Assembly: GCF_029351045.1 (NCBI RefSeq)
Contig: NZ_JARKIN010000001.1
Location: 6,231,001 to 6,295,000 of the forward strand
Direction: 5' to 3'
Origin: Streptomyces sp. WMMB303
Lineage (GTDB): Bacteria; Actinomycetota; Actinomycetes; Streptomycetales; Streptomycetaceae
DNA length: 64,000 nt
In this document: in pieces, positions 51,509 through 63,225 of the stretch
How the letters are laid out: every line of letters starts with the position of its first letter
Position numbering within the stretch: position 1 is the first letter of the stretch
Made by a program: the position numbers and the translations under genes
The notes under the pieces: generated by a model
What the model saw: the letters and a program-made list of their open reading frames with translations, nothing else
Database searches by the model: none
What the model was told of the DNA's origin: nothing

Positions 51509-53563
51509 TCACGCCCCTCCGTTTCCGGTCATGGCCACCACGGCGATGACGGCGAGCGCCAGGGAGCCCGTCAGCAGCGCGCCGAGGTAGGTCTGCACGT
51601 TGCCCGTCTGGGCGCGCCGGACGGCGGCGCCCAGCAGGCGCGGGGCGCGTCCGGCGGCTGCCACGTAGGTGTCGACGACCGCGCTGTCCAGGAAGCGCAC
51701 CAGCCCGGCCGCGCCCTGGACGGGGCGTACGACCAGGGCGCGGTAGAGCGCGTCCAGATGGAATCCGGCCGCCGCGTGCCGGTGCAGCGGTCCGAGCAGC
51801 AGCACGCCGGGGTCGGCGTCGTGTTCGGGGTGGAGGGCGGCGAGCGCGCTGCTGTGCCGCCAGGTGGCGTAGGTGAGCAGACCGCCGACCAGGGCGACGC
51901 CGGTGGCGAGCACGGACGTGGTCAGTGTGGGGGTGAGGGACGCGCCGTCGAACCAGTGGGGCAGTACGGGGAAGGCGATGCCCAGGGCGAGTGAGGGCAG
52001 CGCGAGCGTCCACAGGACGAGGTTCATGACGGCCGGGGCGGGGCGGTGCTCGTCCTGGCCGACGTGCCGCTGCACGGGGCCCGGGGTGGCGAGCTCCGTT
52101 TCGGGCGCCTGCTGCGGCACCGCTTCGGGGACGTGTTCGGCGGCTTTCTCACCGGTGACGGCGAGCGGTGCGACGGCGGGGCCGCCCCGGAAGGCGAGCA
52201 GCCACAGCCGGGCCGCGTAGGCGGCGGTCAGCAGCGCGGTGAGCAGGCCGGCGGCCAGGACGATCCAGCCGGCGCCCGCGGGCACCGCGTGCGCTCCGGC
52301 GAAGGGGGGATGCGCGTCACCGAAGGCGGCGTGTTCGGCCGCGGCCAGCACGGCTTCCTTGGAGAAGAAGCCGGAGAACGGCGGGATCGCGGCGAGGGCC
52401 AGCAGGGCGATGGTCATCGTCCAGTAGGCGTCGGGGACGCGCCGGGCGATGCCGCCCGTGCGGGCCATCACCGTCAGCGAGTTGGTGCCGGCCGCGTGGA
52501 TGACGACCCCGGCCGCCAGGAACAGCAGCGCCTTGAACGCGCCGTGGACCAGCAGGTGGAAGACGGCCGCGCCGCGGTCGGCGACGGCCAGCGCGCCGGC
52601 CATGTAGGCGAGCTGGCTGATGGTCGAGTAGGCGAGGACGCGTTTGATGTCGTCCTGGGCGAGCGCGGCGAGCGCCGAGCCGGTCATGGTGAGCGCCGCC
52701 AGCACCGCGAGGACGAGGAGTGCGGCGGCGGAGGCGGTGAAGACGGGCAGCAGCCGGGCCACGAAGTAGACGCCGGCCGCGACCATGGTGGCGGCGTGGA
52801 TCAGCGCGGAGACGGGGGTGGGGCCGGCCATCGCGTCCGGCAGCCAGGAGTGCAGCGGCAGCAGCGCCGACTTCCCGGCGACCCCGGCGAGCAGCAGCAG
52901 CGCGATCACCGTGGGGTGGGTCAGCTCGTACCCGGAGAGGCTGGAGGTGAGGCGGGTGACGACGGTGCTGATGCGGAAGCTGCCGGCCTCCGAGGCCAGC
53001 GCCAGGATGCCGATCAGGAACGGCACATCGCCCAGCTTGGTGACCAGGAAGGCCTTGAGGGAGGCGGCACGCGCCGCCGGGGTCTCCCAGTAGTGCCCGA
53101 CCAGGAAGTAGGAGCAGATGCCCATGACCTCCCAGCCGACGAGCAGCACGATCAGGTCGTCGCTGTAGACCACGAGGAACATCGCGGCCGTGAAGAGCGA
53201 GACCAGCGCGGCGTACGAGGCGTAGCGCGGGTCGTCGCGCAGGTAGCCGGTGGAGTAGAGCTGCACGCAGGTGGCGACGACCCCGACGAGGACGGCGACC
53301 AGGACCGCGAAGCCGTCGAGGTTGAGCGCGAGCTGGAGGGGGAGCGCGTCGTTGCCGGTGGGTGCGAGTTCGGTGGCCGCGCGCAGGGCCGGGCCGCCGC
53401 CCTGGCGGGCCGCGACGACGACGGCGAGGACCGCGGCGGCGAGGGTGGGCAGGACCGCGAGCGGGCGGACGAAGCCGGGGGCGCGGCGGCCGAGGAGCAG
53501 CCCGGCGAGCGCACCGAGCGCCGGGAGGACGGGGACCAGCGCTGCCAGTGTCGTGGTGCTCAC
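51509..53563 (-). CDS. nuoL: NADH-quinone oxidoreductase subunit L
   Basis: 684 residues from GTG 53563. FVGWEVMG-like LVGWEVMGICSYFLVGHYWE (TM5 Glu), AFLVTKLGDVPFLIGILALA (TM7 Lys), KSALLPLHSWLPDAMAGPTP and LAYSTISQLAYMAGALAVAD are present. The long C-terminal region that forms the lateral helix is preceded by an Ala/Glu/Pro-rich cytoplasmic loop (residues about 480-530). Largest antiporter-like subunit. Confidence 0.96.
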   Translation of the reverse strand: MSTTTLAALVPVLPALGALAGLLLGRRAPGFVRPLAVLPTLAAAVLAVVVAARQGGGPALRAATELAPTGNDALPLQLALNLDGFAVLVAVLVGVVATCVQLYSTGYLRDDPRYASYAALVSLFTAAMFLVVYSDDLIVLLVGWEVMGICSYFLVGHYWETPAARAASLKAFLVTKLGDVPFLIGILALASEAGSFRISTVVTRLTSSLSGYELTHPTVIALLLLAGVAGKSALLPLHSWLPDAMAGPTPVSALIHAATMVAAGVYFVARLLPVFTASAAALLVLAVLAALTMTGSALAALAQDDIKRVLAYSTISQLAYMAGALAVADRGAAVFHLLVHGAFKALLFLAAGVVIHAAGTNSLTVMARTGGIARRVPDAYWTMTIALLALAAIPPFSGFFSKEAVLAAAEHAAFGDAHPPFAGAHAVPAGAGWIVLAAGLLTALLTAAYAARLWLLAFRGGPAVAPLAVTGEKAAEHVPEAVPQQAPETELATPGPVQRHVGQDEHRPAPAVMNLVLWTLALPSLALGIAFPVLPHWFDGASLTPTLTTSVLATGVALVGGLLTYATWRHSSALAALHPEHDADPGVLLLGPLHRHAAAGFHLDALYRALVVRPVQGAAGLVRFLDSAVVDTYVAAAGRAPRLLGAAVRRAQTGNVQTYLGALLTGSLALAVIAVVAMTGNGGA

Positions 53564-54000
53564 GCGTGCCGCCTCCCTGCGGCGGGGCCCTGGACCTGCT
53601 GGTCGGAGCCGCTCTCGGCGTCGTTGTCGGTGGCGGGTGCCGGACTCTTCTCCACGTGTGAACCGCCGCCGGAGTCGCCCCCTGGCGGGCCGTCGCTCTC
53701 GTGGAGGTCCCGCAGTCCGTCGATGTCGGAGCTGCCGCGGTTGCGGTGGACGAGCAGGACGATGGCCAGACCGATGCCGATCTCGGCCGCGGCGATCGCG
53801 ATGGTGAAGAGGGTGAGCGCCTGGCCCGCGTGCAGTGTGTCGCGGAGCCAGACGTCGAAGGCGACGAGGTTGATGTTGACGGCGTTGAGCATCAGCTCGA
53901 CGGCCATCAGGACGAGGATGGCGTTCCGGCGTGCGAGGACGCCGTAGAGGCCGACGCAGAAGAGCAGGACGGCGAGTACGGCGGGATACGCGAGGTGCAT
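53560..54000 (-). CDS. nuoK: NADH-quinone oxidoreductase subunit K with C-terminal extension
   Basis: 146 residues. Three transmembrane helices with MAVELMLNAVNINLVAFDVW (Glu in TM2) and TIAIAAAEIGIGLAIVLLVH (Glu in TM3), both part of the proton path. Typical NuoK is about 100 residues; here a hydrophilic tail of about 45 residues (rich in Gly, Ser, Asp) follows. The stop overlaps nuoL (GTGA) and the start overlaps nuoJ (TGATG). Confidence 0.95.
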   Translation of the reverse strand: MHLAYPAVLAVLLFCVGLYGVLARRNAILVLMAVELMLNAVNINLVAFDVWLRDTLHAGQALTLFTIAIAAAEIGIGLAIVLLVHRNRGSSDIDGLRDLHESDGPPGGDSGGGSHVEKSPAPATDNDAESGSDQQVQGPAAGRRHA

Positions 54001-54614
54001 CAGCGCTCACCGGCCCCGGTGCGCCCGGTGGGGAGGGCGCGGTCGCCGTCGCGGCGGGAGAGGACGATGGCGCCGACGAGTGCGGCGAGCAGCAGCACCG
54101 AGAGCGCCTCGAAGGGCAGCACCCAGTGCCGGAAGAGGGCCGTGCCGGTGACCTCGGAGGAGCCGCTGCCGGGTCCCGCGGGGTCCGCCAGGTCGATCCA
54201 GGTGGCGCGGAAGGCGTCGACGACGACGGTCACCAGGGTGGCCGCCGCCGCCAGGGAGACGGCGAGTGCCGCCCAGCGGTTGCCGGAGTCCGCGTCGGGT
54301 GAGCGCCCGATGGGGGCCCTGGTCAGCATGAGCCCGAAGAGGATGAGGACGACGACGGAGCCGACATAGATCAGCACCTGCACCCAGGCGATGAACTCGG
54401 CGGTCAGCAGCAAATACTCGACAGCGACCCCGCCGAGCGCGACCACCAGCCACAGCGCGGCGTGCACGAGCTGCTTGGTGGTCACCGTGACCAGGGCGGC
54501 GCCGAGGGTGACGAGGCCGACGAGCACGAAGACGATCTCCACCCCCGAGGGGGACAGAAAGCCGTGGTGGTCGGCGGCCGGGTGGGTGGCGGCCGCTCGC
54601 GCGAGAGCGTTCAC
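54000..54614 (-). CDS. nuoJ: NADH-quinone oxidoreductase subunit J
   Basis: 204 residues from GTG 54614. Five helices, with the conserved VQVLIYVGSVVVLILFGLML (TM3 pi-bulge region) and AALVGAIVLSRRDG at the end. Coupled to nuoI (GTGA) and nuoK. Confidence 0.95.
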   Translation of the reverse strand: MNALARAAATHPAADHHGFLSPSGVEIVFVLVGLVTLGAALVTVTTKQLVHAALWLVVALGGVAVEYLLLTAEFIAWVQVLIYVGSVVVLILFGLMLTRAPIGRSPDADSGNRWAALAVSLAAAATLVTVVVDAFRATWIDLADPAGPGSGSSEVTGTALFRHWVLPFEALSVLLLAALVGAIVLSRRDGDRALPTGRTGAGER

Positions 54615-55345
54615 TCGGCACCGCCTCGGGTGTCCTGGTCCGGCGCCTCCGCCGCGTCGTCCGGGCCGGGGTTCCGCGGCGCGTCCCGCTCGGGCTTCCG
54701 CGGCGGCCGGCCGGCTGTCCCGGCGGTCTCCTCGGCGGGGTGCTCGCGGTGCGCGGCCAGCATGTCGGCCTCCGCCACCTGGGCGGCCTTGTCGGCGGCC
54801 TTGCGGGCGGCGGCCACCTCCTTGGCCTCCTCCGCGCCCTCGTCCAGCGGCGGCGGCTCGGGCACGGTCCACATCCACTCGCGGAGGGTGTCCCGTTCGT
54901 GGGTCAGCTCCCGGATGTCGGTCTCCGCGTACTCGAACTCCGGCGACCAGAACAGCGCGTCGAAGGGGCACACCTCGATGCAGATACCGCAGTACATGCA
55001 CAGGGCGAAGTCGATGGCGAACCGGTCGAGGACGTTGCGGCTGCGCTCGCGGCCGCCCGGCGCGGCGGGGGGCACCGTCTCCTTGTGCGAGTCGATGTAG
55101 ATGCACCAGTCCGGGCACTCACGGGCGCAGAGCATGCAGACGGTGCAGTTCTCCTCGAACAGGCCGATGACCCCGCGGCTGCGGGACGGCAGTTCGGGCT
55201 GCGTGTCCGGGTAGTGCTCGGTGACCGAGCGCCGGGTCATGGTCCGGAGCGTGACGGCCAGGCCCTTGGCCAGCCCGGAGCCGAACACTCCGCGCCGCGC
55301 GCCGGGCCGCTCGGCGGGCGTGCCCGGGGAAGAGGCGGGGGACAC
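54611..55345 (-). CDS. nuoI: NADH-quinone oxidoreductase subunit I, 2x[4Fe-4S]
   Basis: 244 residues from GTG 55345, two bases after the nuoH stop. Two ferredoxin-type clusters: CTVCMLCARECPDWCIYIDS and CMYCGICIEVCPFDALFW. These are the N6a/N6b clusters of complex I. A C-terminal Ala/Glu/Pro-rich tail of about 85 residues is not part of the usual subunit. In the absence of NuoEFG, NuoI would be the entry point for electrons from ferredoxin. Confidence 0.95.
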   Translation of the reverse strand: MSPASSPGTPAERPGARRGVFGSGLAKGLAVTLRTMTRRSVTEHYPDTQPELPSRSRGVIGLFEENCTVCMLCARECPDWCIYIDSHKETVPPAAPGGRERSRNVLDRFAIDFALCMYCGICIEVCPFDALFWSPEFEYAETDIRELTHERDTLREWMWTVPEPPPLDEGAEEAKEVAAARKAADKAAQVAEADMLAAHREHPAEETAGTAGRPPRKPERDAPRNPGPDDAAEAPDQDTRGGAE

Positions 55346-55347
55346 GG

Positions 55348-56304
55348 CTACATCACCACCTTGACGACACCCGTGAGGGCGATCTGGAAGAGGGCGAGCG
55401 GGACGAGAGCGGTCCAGGCCAGCCGCTGGATCTGGTCCTCGCGCAGCCGGGGGTAGCTGACCCGCAGCCAGATCACCCCGAAGGCGAGGACGCCGGTCTT
55501 GAGCAGCATCCACAGCCAGCCCAGGCCGTCCGCGAAGGGACCGTGCCAGCCGCCGAGGAAGAGCACGGCCGTCAGCGCGGAGAGCACGACGATGCCCGCG
55601 TACTCGGCGAGCAGGAAGAGCGCGAACCGCAGCCCGGTGTACTCGGTGTACGCACCGAAGATGATCTCCGAGTCGGCGACCGGCGCGTCGAACGGCGGGC
55701 GCTGGAGCTCGGCGAGGCCCGCGGTGAAGAAGACCACCGCCCCCACCGCCTGCCACGGCAGCCACCACCACTCCCACACCCCGAGGATTCCGGGCAGCGA
55801 GAGGGTGCCGGCCGCCATGGTGACGGACGCGGCGGCCAACAGCATCGGCAGCTCGTAGGCCAGCAGCTGGGCCGCGGTCCGCAACCCGCCCAGCAGGGAG
55901 AACTTGTTGGCCGATGCCCAGCCGCCCATCAGCGAACCGAGGATGCCGACGCCCATCACGGCCAGCACGAAGAAGATCCCGGCGTCCAGGACCTGCACGA
56001 CGCCGCCGCCGGGTGCCACCGGGATCGCGACGAGGACGAGCAGATACGGGATCAGGGCGAGGGCGGGAGCGAGCTGGAAGACCCGCCGGTCGGCGCCCTC
56101 GGGGACGATGTCCTCCTTCTGCGCGAACTTCACCCCGTCGGCGACCAACTGGGCCCAGCCGTGGAAGCCGCCCGCGTGCATCGGGCCGACCCGCCCCTGC
56201 ATATGGGCCATGACCTTGTGTTCGGTCTGCCCCACCAGCAGCGGCAGCACGAGGAAGGAGAGCAGCACGGCCAGCAGCCGCACCGCGACGTCGACGGCGT
56301 CCAT
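55348..56304 (-). CDS. nuoH: NADH-quinone oxidoreductase subunit H
   Basis: 318 residues with eight helices. QGRVGPMHAGGFHGWAQLVA, VKFAQKEDIVP, the TM4-5 Glu-rich region AELQRPPFDAPVADSEIIFG and AYTEYTGLRFALFLLAEYAG form the quinone entry chamber and E-channel. Starts within the nuoC stop (TGATG). Confidence 0.96.
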   Translation of the reverse strand: MDAVDVAVRLLAVLLSFLVLPLLVGQTEHKVMAHMQGRVGPMHAGGFHGWAQLVADGVKFAQKEDIVPEGADRRVFQLAPALALIPYLLVLVAIPVAPGGGVVQVLDAGIFFVLAVMGVGILGSLMGGWASANKFSLLGGLRTAAQLLAYELPMLLAAASVTMAAGTLSLPGILGVWEWWWLPWQAVGAVVFFTAGLAELQRPPFDAPVADSEIIFGAYTEYTGLRFALFLLAEYAGIVVLSALTAVLFLGGWHGPFADGLGWLWMLLKTGVLAFGVIWLRVSYPRLREDQIQRLAWTALVPLALFQIALTGVVKVVM

Positions 56305-57215
56305 CAGGCTCCGTCCCCCTCGTGACGGTCCCGCTCCTGCTCCCGCTCCCGTCGGTCCCGGTCGGTGTCCGGCGCGGGGGTTTCGGCATCCGAGCGCCCG
56401 TCCGTGCCTCCGCCGTCGCCGGTCCGGGAGGTGTCCGGGGAGGGCGCCGTCGCGTCACCGCCGGACGGGGCGGGCTGGTGCCAGGGCGCGTCGGTCGAGC
56501 GCGGTGGGGCGGGAGCCGCCTCCGCGTCCTGCTGGGAGGCCGAGCCGGCGCGTGCGCTGCGGGTGCGGCGCGGCGCGTCGCCCGCGGCGCGGCGGGTGCG
56601 TTCGCGGGTGGGCGCCGGGGGGAGCTGTCCCTTGAGGGGCCCCCACTCGTTGGGGTCGGGGACTCCCGGGGGGAGCATCTGGCGGCGCTTGGGTCCGCCG
56701 TGCCCGGACTCGCCGGGCTCCTTCGCGCCGGGCCAGGCCTTGGCGACCCGGGCCGCGAGGACGAAGTCCTTGCGCAGCGGGTGCCCCTCGAAGGAGTCGG
56801 GCAGCAGCAGCGGCACGAGGTGCGGGTGGCCGGGGAAGTCGATGCCGAACATCTCGTGGGTCTCCCGCTCGTGCCAGGCGGCACCGGCGTAGACCCCGGT
56901 GGCGGTGGGCAGCGCGGGCGCCTCGTGGGGCAGCGTCGTCCGCACGACCAGGCGGCGGACGCCGCGGCCCGCCGCGGGCAGCGCCACCAGGTGCGCGCAC
57001 ACCCGGATGCCGGTGCCGGGCTCGTCGACGGCGCTGAGCCAGTCGAAGTAGGTGCAGCCGAGGTCGTCGCGGGCCGCGGTCAGCGCGGGGAGCCAGGCGT
57101 CGGCCGGCACGTCGGCGGTGAGCAGCCCGTAGGCGTCCGCGGCCGTCGCGCCCGGGCCGAAGAGCTCCTCGGCCGGCCGCGGCAGCCAGCCGGGGTGCTG
57201 GGGCGGCTCGGTCAC
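56304..57215 (-). CDS. nuoC: NADH-quinone oxidoreductase subunit C with disordered C-terminal tail
   Basis: 303 residues from GTG 57215. The 30-kDa subunit core (about residues 20-175) has CTYFDWLSAVDEPGTGIRVC, AAWHERETHEMFGIDFPGHP and GHPLRKDFVLAARV. About 125 further residues are low-complexity (Arg/Ser/Pro/Asp) and predicted disordered. It is a stand-alone NuoC, not a NuoCD fusion, and no nuoD follows. Its stop is coupled to nuoH. Confidence 0.93.
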   Translation of the reverse strand: MTEPPQHPGWLPRPAEELFGPGATAADAYGLLTADVPADAWLPALTAARDDLGCTYFDWLSAVDEPGTGIRVCAHLVALPAAGRGVRRLVVRTTLPHEAPALPTATGVYAGAAWHERETHEMFGIDFPGHPHLVPLLLPDSFEGHPLRKDFVLAARVAKAWPGAKEPGESGHGGPKRRQMLPPGVPDPNEWGPLKGQLPPAPTRERTRRAAGDAPRRTRSARAGSASQQDAEAAPAPPRSTDAPWHQPAPSGGDATAPSPDTSRTGDGGGTDGRSDAETPAPDTDRDRREREQERDRHEGDGA

Positions 57216-57877
57216 CGTCCGTCCCCCTCCCGGTCGCCGTCCGGGGTCGCCTGCGGCGCGGCGGACGCCGCGGGCGGGGCGACCAGGCCGCTGGTGAGGG
57301 CACCGGCGGAGGGTGCGCCCGCGTCGCGTCCCGTATAGCGGTCGGCGGTGGACTCGGCGGCGATCTTCTCCTGGAGCTTGAGCACGCCCTGGAGCAGCGC
57401 CTCGGGCCGGGGCGGGCAGCCGGGCACGTAGACGTCGACGGGGATGATCTGGTCGACGCCCTTGGTGACCGCGTAGGAGTCCCAGTAGGGGCCGCCACAG
57501 TTGGAGCAGGCGCCGAACGAGATGACGTACTTGGGCTCGGGCATCTGTTCGTAGAGGCGTTTGACCGCGGGTGCCATCTTGTCGGTGACGGTGCCGGAGA
57601 CGACCATCAGGTCGGCCTGCCGGGGGCCGGGAGCGAAGGGGATGACACCGAGCCGGATGAAATCGTGCCGTGCCATGGAGGCGGCGATGAACTCGATGGC
57701 GCAGCAGGCCAGCCCGAAGTTGAAGACCCACAGGCTGTAGCGGCGGCCCCAGTTGAGGACCACCTTCATCGGTTCGGGCGCCAGCCGCGAGAGCAGGCCG
57801 AGCTGGGACCGCCCCTCGGCGCGCGGCACCGCGGCGGGAGCCGGTGCGGCGGAGGTCGGGGTGTTCGTTACGTCCAT
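57212..57877 (-). CDS. nuoB: NADH-quinone oxidoreductase subunit B
   Basis: 221 residues. N2 cluster ligands are visible in FGLACCAIEF (two adjacent Cys), ISFGACSNCGGPYWDSY and YVPGCPPRPEALLQG, all conserved. The C-terminal 45 residues are a variable Ala/Pro/Gly tail. The start overlaps the nuoA end by 10 nt. Confidence 0.96.
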   Translation of the reverse strand: MDVTNTPTSAAPAPAAVPRAEGRSQLGLLSRLAPEPMKVVLNWGRRYSLWVFNFGLACCAIEFIAASMARHDFIRLGVIPFAPGPRQADLMVVSGTVTDKMAPAVKRLYEQMPEPKYVISFGACSNCGGPYWDSYAVTKGVDQIIPVDVYVPGCPPRPEALLQGVLKLQEKIAAESTADRYTGRDAGAPSAGALTSGLVAPPAASAAPQATPDGDREGDGR

Positions 57878-58239
57878 TCCAGGACGCCCTTCTTGTACGC
57901 GTAGAGCAGGCCGACGGCCAGGAAGCCGAGGAAGACGAACATCTCCGCGAGCGTGGTGGCGCCGTAGCCGGGCGCGGCGAACACCGTCGACCAGGGGAAC
58001 AGGAAGACGGAGTCGACGGCGAAGATGACATAGAGGAAGGCGTAGACGTAGTAGCGGACCTGGGTGTGCGCCCAGCCCTCGCCGACGGGGTCGACGCCGC
58101 ACTCGTAGGTCAGCATCTTCTCGGGGGTGGGGACCACGGGCCGCAGCAGCCGACCGGCGGCGAAGGCCGCGCAGACGAAGAGCACACCGACGACGGCTAC
58201 CAGCCCGACGACCGTGTAGCCGTGGAAGTAGTCCGGCAC
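57868..58239 (-). CDS. nuoA: NADH-quinone oxidoreductase subunit A
   Basis: 123 residues from GTG 58239. Three helices with the TM1-2 loop MLTYECGVDPVGEGWAHTQV, containing the conserved Glu-Cys-Gly of the quinone gate, and VIFAVDSVFLFPWSTVF. First gene of the operon, divergent from korA. Confidence 0.95.
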   Translation of the reverse strand: MPDYFHGYTVVGLVAVVGVLFVCAAFAAGRLLRPVVPTPEKMLTYECGVDPVGEGWAHTQVRYYVYAFLYVIFAVDSVFLFPWSTVFAAPGYGATTLAEMFVFLGFLAVGLLYAYKKGVLEWT

Positions 58240-58704
58240 GCCTGCCCCGTCCTGAGTGTCGGTGGGTACGTTCGAGGATCTGTACGCACGGAGTGTAGGC
58301 CCTCGGGGAGTCACCGAGGACGGCCGCGTCGTACTCGCGGGCCTCTGCCGCGGGGCCGCGGCCACCGCCGCCCGGGCCGCCCCGGATCCGGAACCACCAC
58401 CTCCGACGCCGCTTCCGACACCCGTGTCCGGTGGCGGCCCCGACTCCGCCCCCGGCGCCGCGCCGCCGCGTTCGCCCTTTCCGATGGTGATCCGCGTCAC
58501 GCCGGGGTGGGCTCGGCCCGGTGCCCGTTCGAGGAGCCCTCCAGCAGAGAGGCGGAGTCTGGCGGCACGGCGCACTCCGTGGCGGCAGCAGCGCACGCCG
58601 GATGTCTCAAAAATCTGTCCACGATGGGAACAGCCACGGGAAGGCAACCCTTAGCAACGTACGATGGCAGGCGAGCCGCCGCCTTGAGGGAGGTCCGATC
58701 CACC
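58240..58704. other. nuoA-korA divergent promoter region
   Basis: 465 bp of non-coding DNA. A TACGAT (58660-58665) is a candidate -10 for korA without a convincing -35. A TACACT on the minus strand (58297-58292) is a candidate for nuoA. No Rex-type TTGTG-CACAA dyad was seen. Confidence 0.5.
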
Positions 58705-61774
<3,070 letters not shown>

Positions 61775-61790
61775 CCCCCGACCGCCCCGG

Positions 61791-61821
61791 CGGCCCGGCA
61801 CCCTCCCTGGGTGCCGGGCCG
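61791..61821 (+). terminator. korAB terminator
   Basis: CGGCCCGGCACCC / GGGTGCCGGGCCG, 13-bp stem with a 5-nt loop, 17 bp after the korB stop. Confidence 0.85.
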
Positions 61822-62028
61822 CTGTGCGTCGGGCCGATCCGGACGAGGACCGTTCCCACGGTCGCCCGCCGACCGCCGGGCCGCCGCCCGCCAGGGCCGT
61901 ATCCCGGCGCCGGCCCCGCGGAGTCCGGCGACAGGACCAAAGCTCGAAACGGGAATGACAAGACGGTCGGCTCCCGTTACCTTGCGGAGAGCTTGCACAA
62001 CACATCCGAGAAGAAGGCAGGGAGGGTC

Positions 62029-63033
62029 ATGCAGACACCGAGTACACAGCGCACCGGGCTGCTGTTCGGCTTCGCGGCGTACGGGATGTGGGGCCTGCTG
62101 CCCCTCTACTGGCACGCGCTCTCCGACATCGGCGCGGGCGAGGTCCTCGCCCACCGGATGGTCTGGTCGCTGCCGACCGCCGTGCTGATCCTTGCCCTGC
62201 TGCGCCGCTGGTCCTGGGTGACCGCACTGGTGCGCCAGCCCAGGAAGCTGGCATTGGTGGTGCTGGCCTCCGCCGTGATCTCGCTCAACTGGGGGCTGTT
62301 CATCTGGGCGGTCAGCACCGACAAGGTGCTCGAATCCTCCCTCGGCTACTTCATCAACCCGCTGGTCTCCATAGCCTTCGGCGTCCTGCTGCTGCGGGAG
62401 CGGCTGCGTCTCGCCCAGTGGGCCGCCGTCGCGGTCGGCGCCGCGGCCGTCGTCGTGATGACCGTCGCCTACGGCAAACTGCCCTGGCTCTCCCTCTGCC
62501 TGGCGTTCAGCTTCGCGACCTACGGGCTGATCAAGAAGCACGTCAAGCTGGACGGGGTGGCCGGCTTCAGCGCGGAGACCGCGGTGCAGTTCCTGCCCGC
62601 GCTGGGCTTCCTGTTCTACCTCGGCTCACGCGGCGACTCCTCCTTCGCCACCGGCGGACTCGGCACCACGGTGCTGCTGGCCTTCGCCGGTGTCGCCACC
62701 GCGCTGCCACTGATCTTCTTCGGCAGCGCGGCGGTACGGCTGCCGCTCTCGACGATCGGGCTGCTGCAGTACCTGGCCCCCGCCTTCATGTTCCTGCTGG
62801 GCCTCACCGTCTTCGGCGAGGAGATGCCACCGGAGCGGTGGGCCGGATTCGGCCTGGTGTGGGTGGCGCTGACCATCCTCACCTGGGACGCGCTGCGCAC
62901 CGCCCGGCGGGGACGGGCCGAACTGCGGGCCGCGGCGCGACGGGCGCGCGAGGAGACCGCGGAGGCCGCTGCCGCGGAGGCCGCCGGTACGGCCGGCGCC
63001 GGTACGGCCGTCGCGGGGGCTGCCGAACGCTGA
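62029..63033 (+). CDS. rarD: EamA/RarD-family transporter
   Basis: 334 residues from ATG 62029 with AGGGAGG upstream. Ten predicted helices in two EamA halves: GLLFGFAAYGMWGLLPLYWH (RarD signature), ISLNWGLFIWAVSTDKVLES, SLGYFINPLVSIAFGVLLLR, then SLCLAFSFATYGLIKKHVKL and GLLQYLAPAFMFLLGLTVFG. RarD-type permeases are linked to chloramphenicol sensitivity in E. coli; the substrate is unknown. An Ala-rich cytoplasmic tail ends the protein. Confidence 0.93.
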   Translation: MQTPSTQRTGLLFGFAAYGMWGLLPLYWHALSDIGAGEVLAHRMVWSLPTAVLILALLRRWSWVTALVRQPRKLALVVLASAVISLNWGLFIWAVSTDKVLESSLGYFINPLVSIAFGVLLLRERLRLAQWAAVAVGAAAVVVMTVAYGKLPWLSLCLAFSFATYGLIKKHVKLDGVAGFSAETAVQFLPALGFLFYLGSRGDSSFATGGLGTTVLLAFAGVATALPLIFFGSAAVRLPLSTIGLLQYLAPAFMFLLGLTVFGEEMPPERWAGFGLVWVALTILTWDALRTARRGRAELRAAARRAREETAEAAAAEAAGTAGAGTAVAGAAER

Positions 63034-63069
63034 CCCCGCGGGGCGCTCGCCCGTCCGGGTCCGCGGGCC

Positions 63070-63107
63070 CGGGGGCACTCCCGGTCTCACCCCCGGGGGT
63101 GCCCCCG
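63070..63107. terminator. Probable terminator after rarD
   Basis: CGGGGGCAC / GTGCCCCCG arms around a 20-nt loop that itself contains CCCCCGGGGG, between convergent genes. A smaller GGGGGC/GCCCCC dyad follows at 63155-63168. Confidence 0.55.
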
Positions 63108-63225
63108 TCCCGTTGTTCGACCGGCCCGGCCTCTCGGTGGCGGCCGAAGAAGCCGGGGGCGTGCCCCCACGAAGCAACGCACCCCGCGGACCGGCCCGCC
63201 GGCCCCGCAGCAGGCCGTCAGGCCG

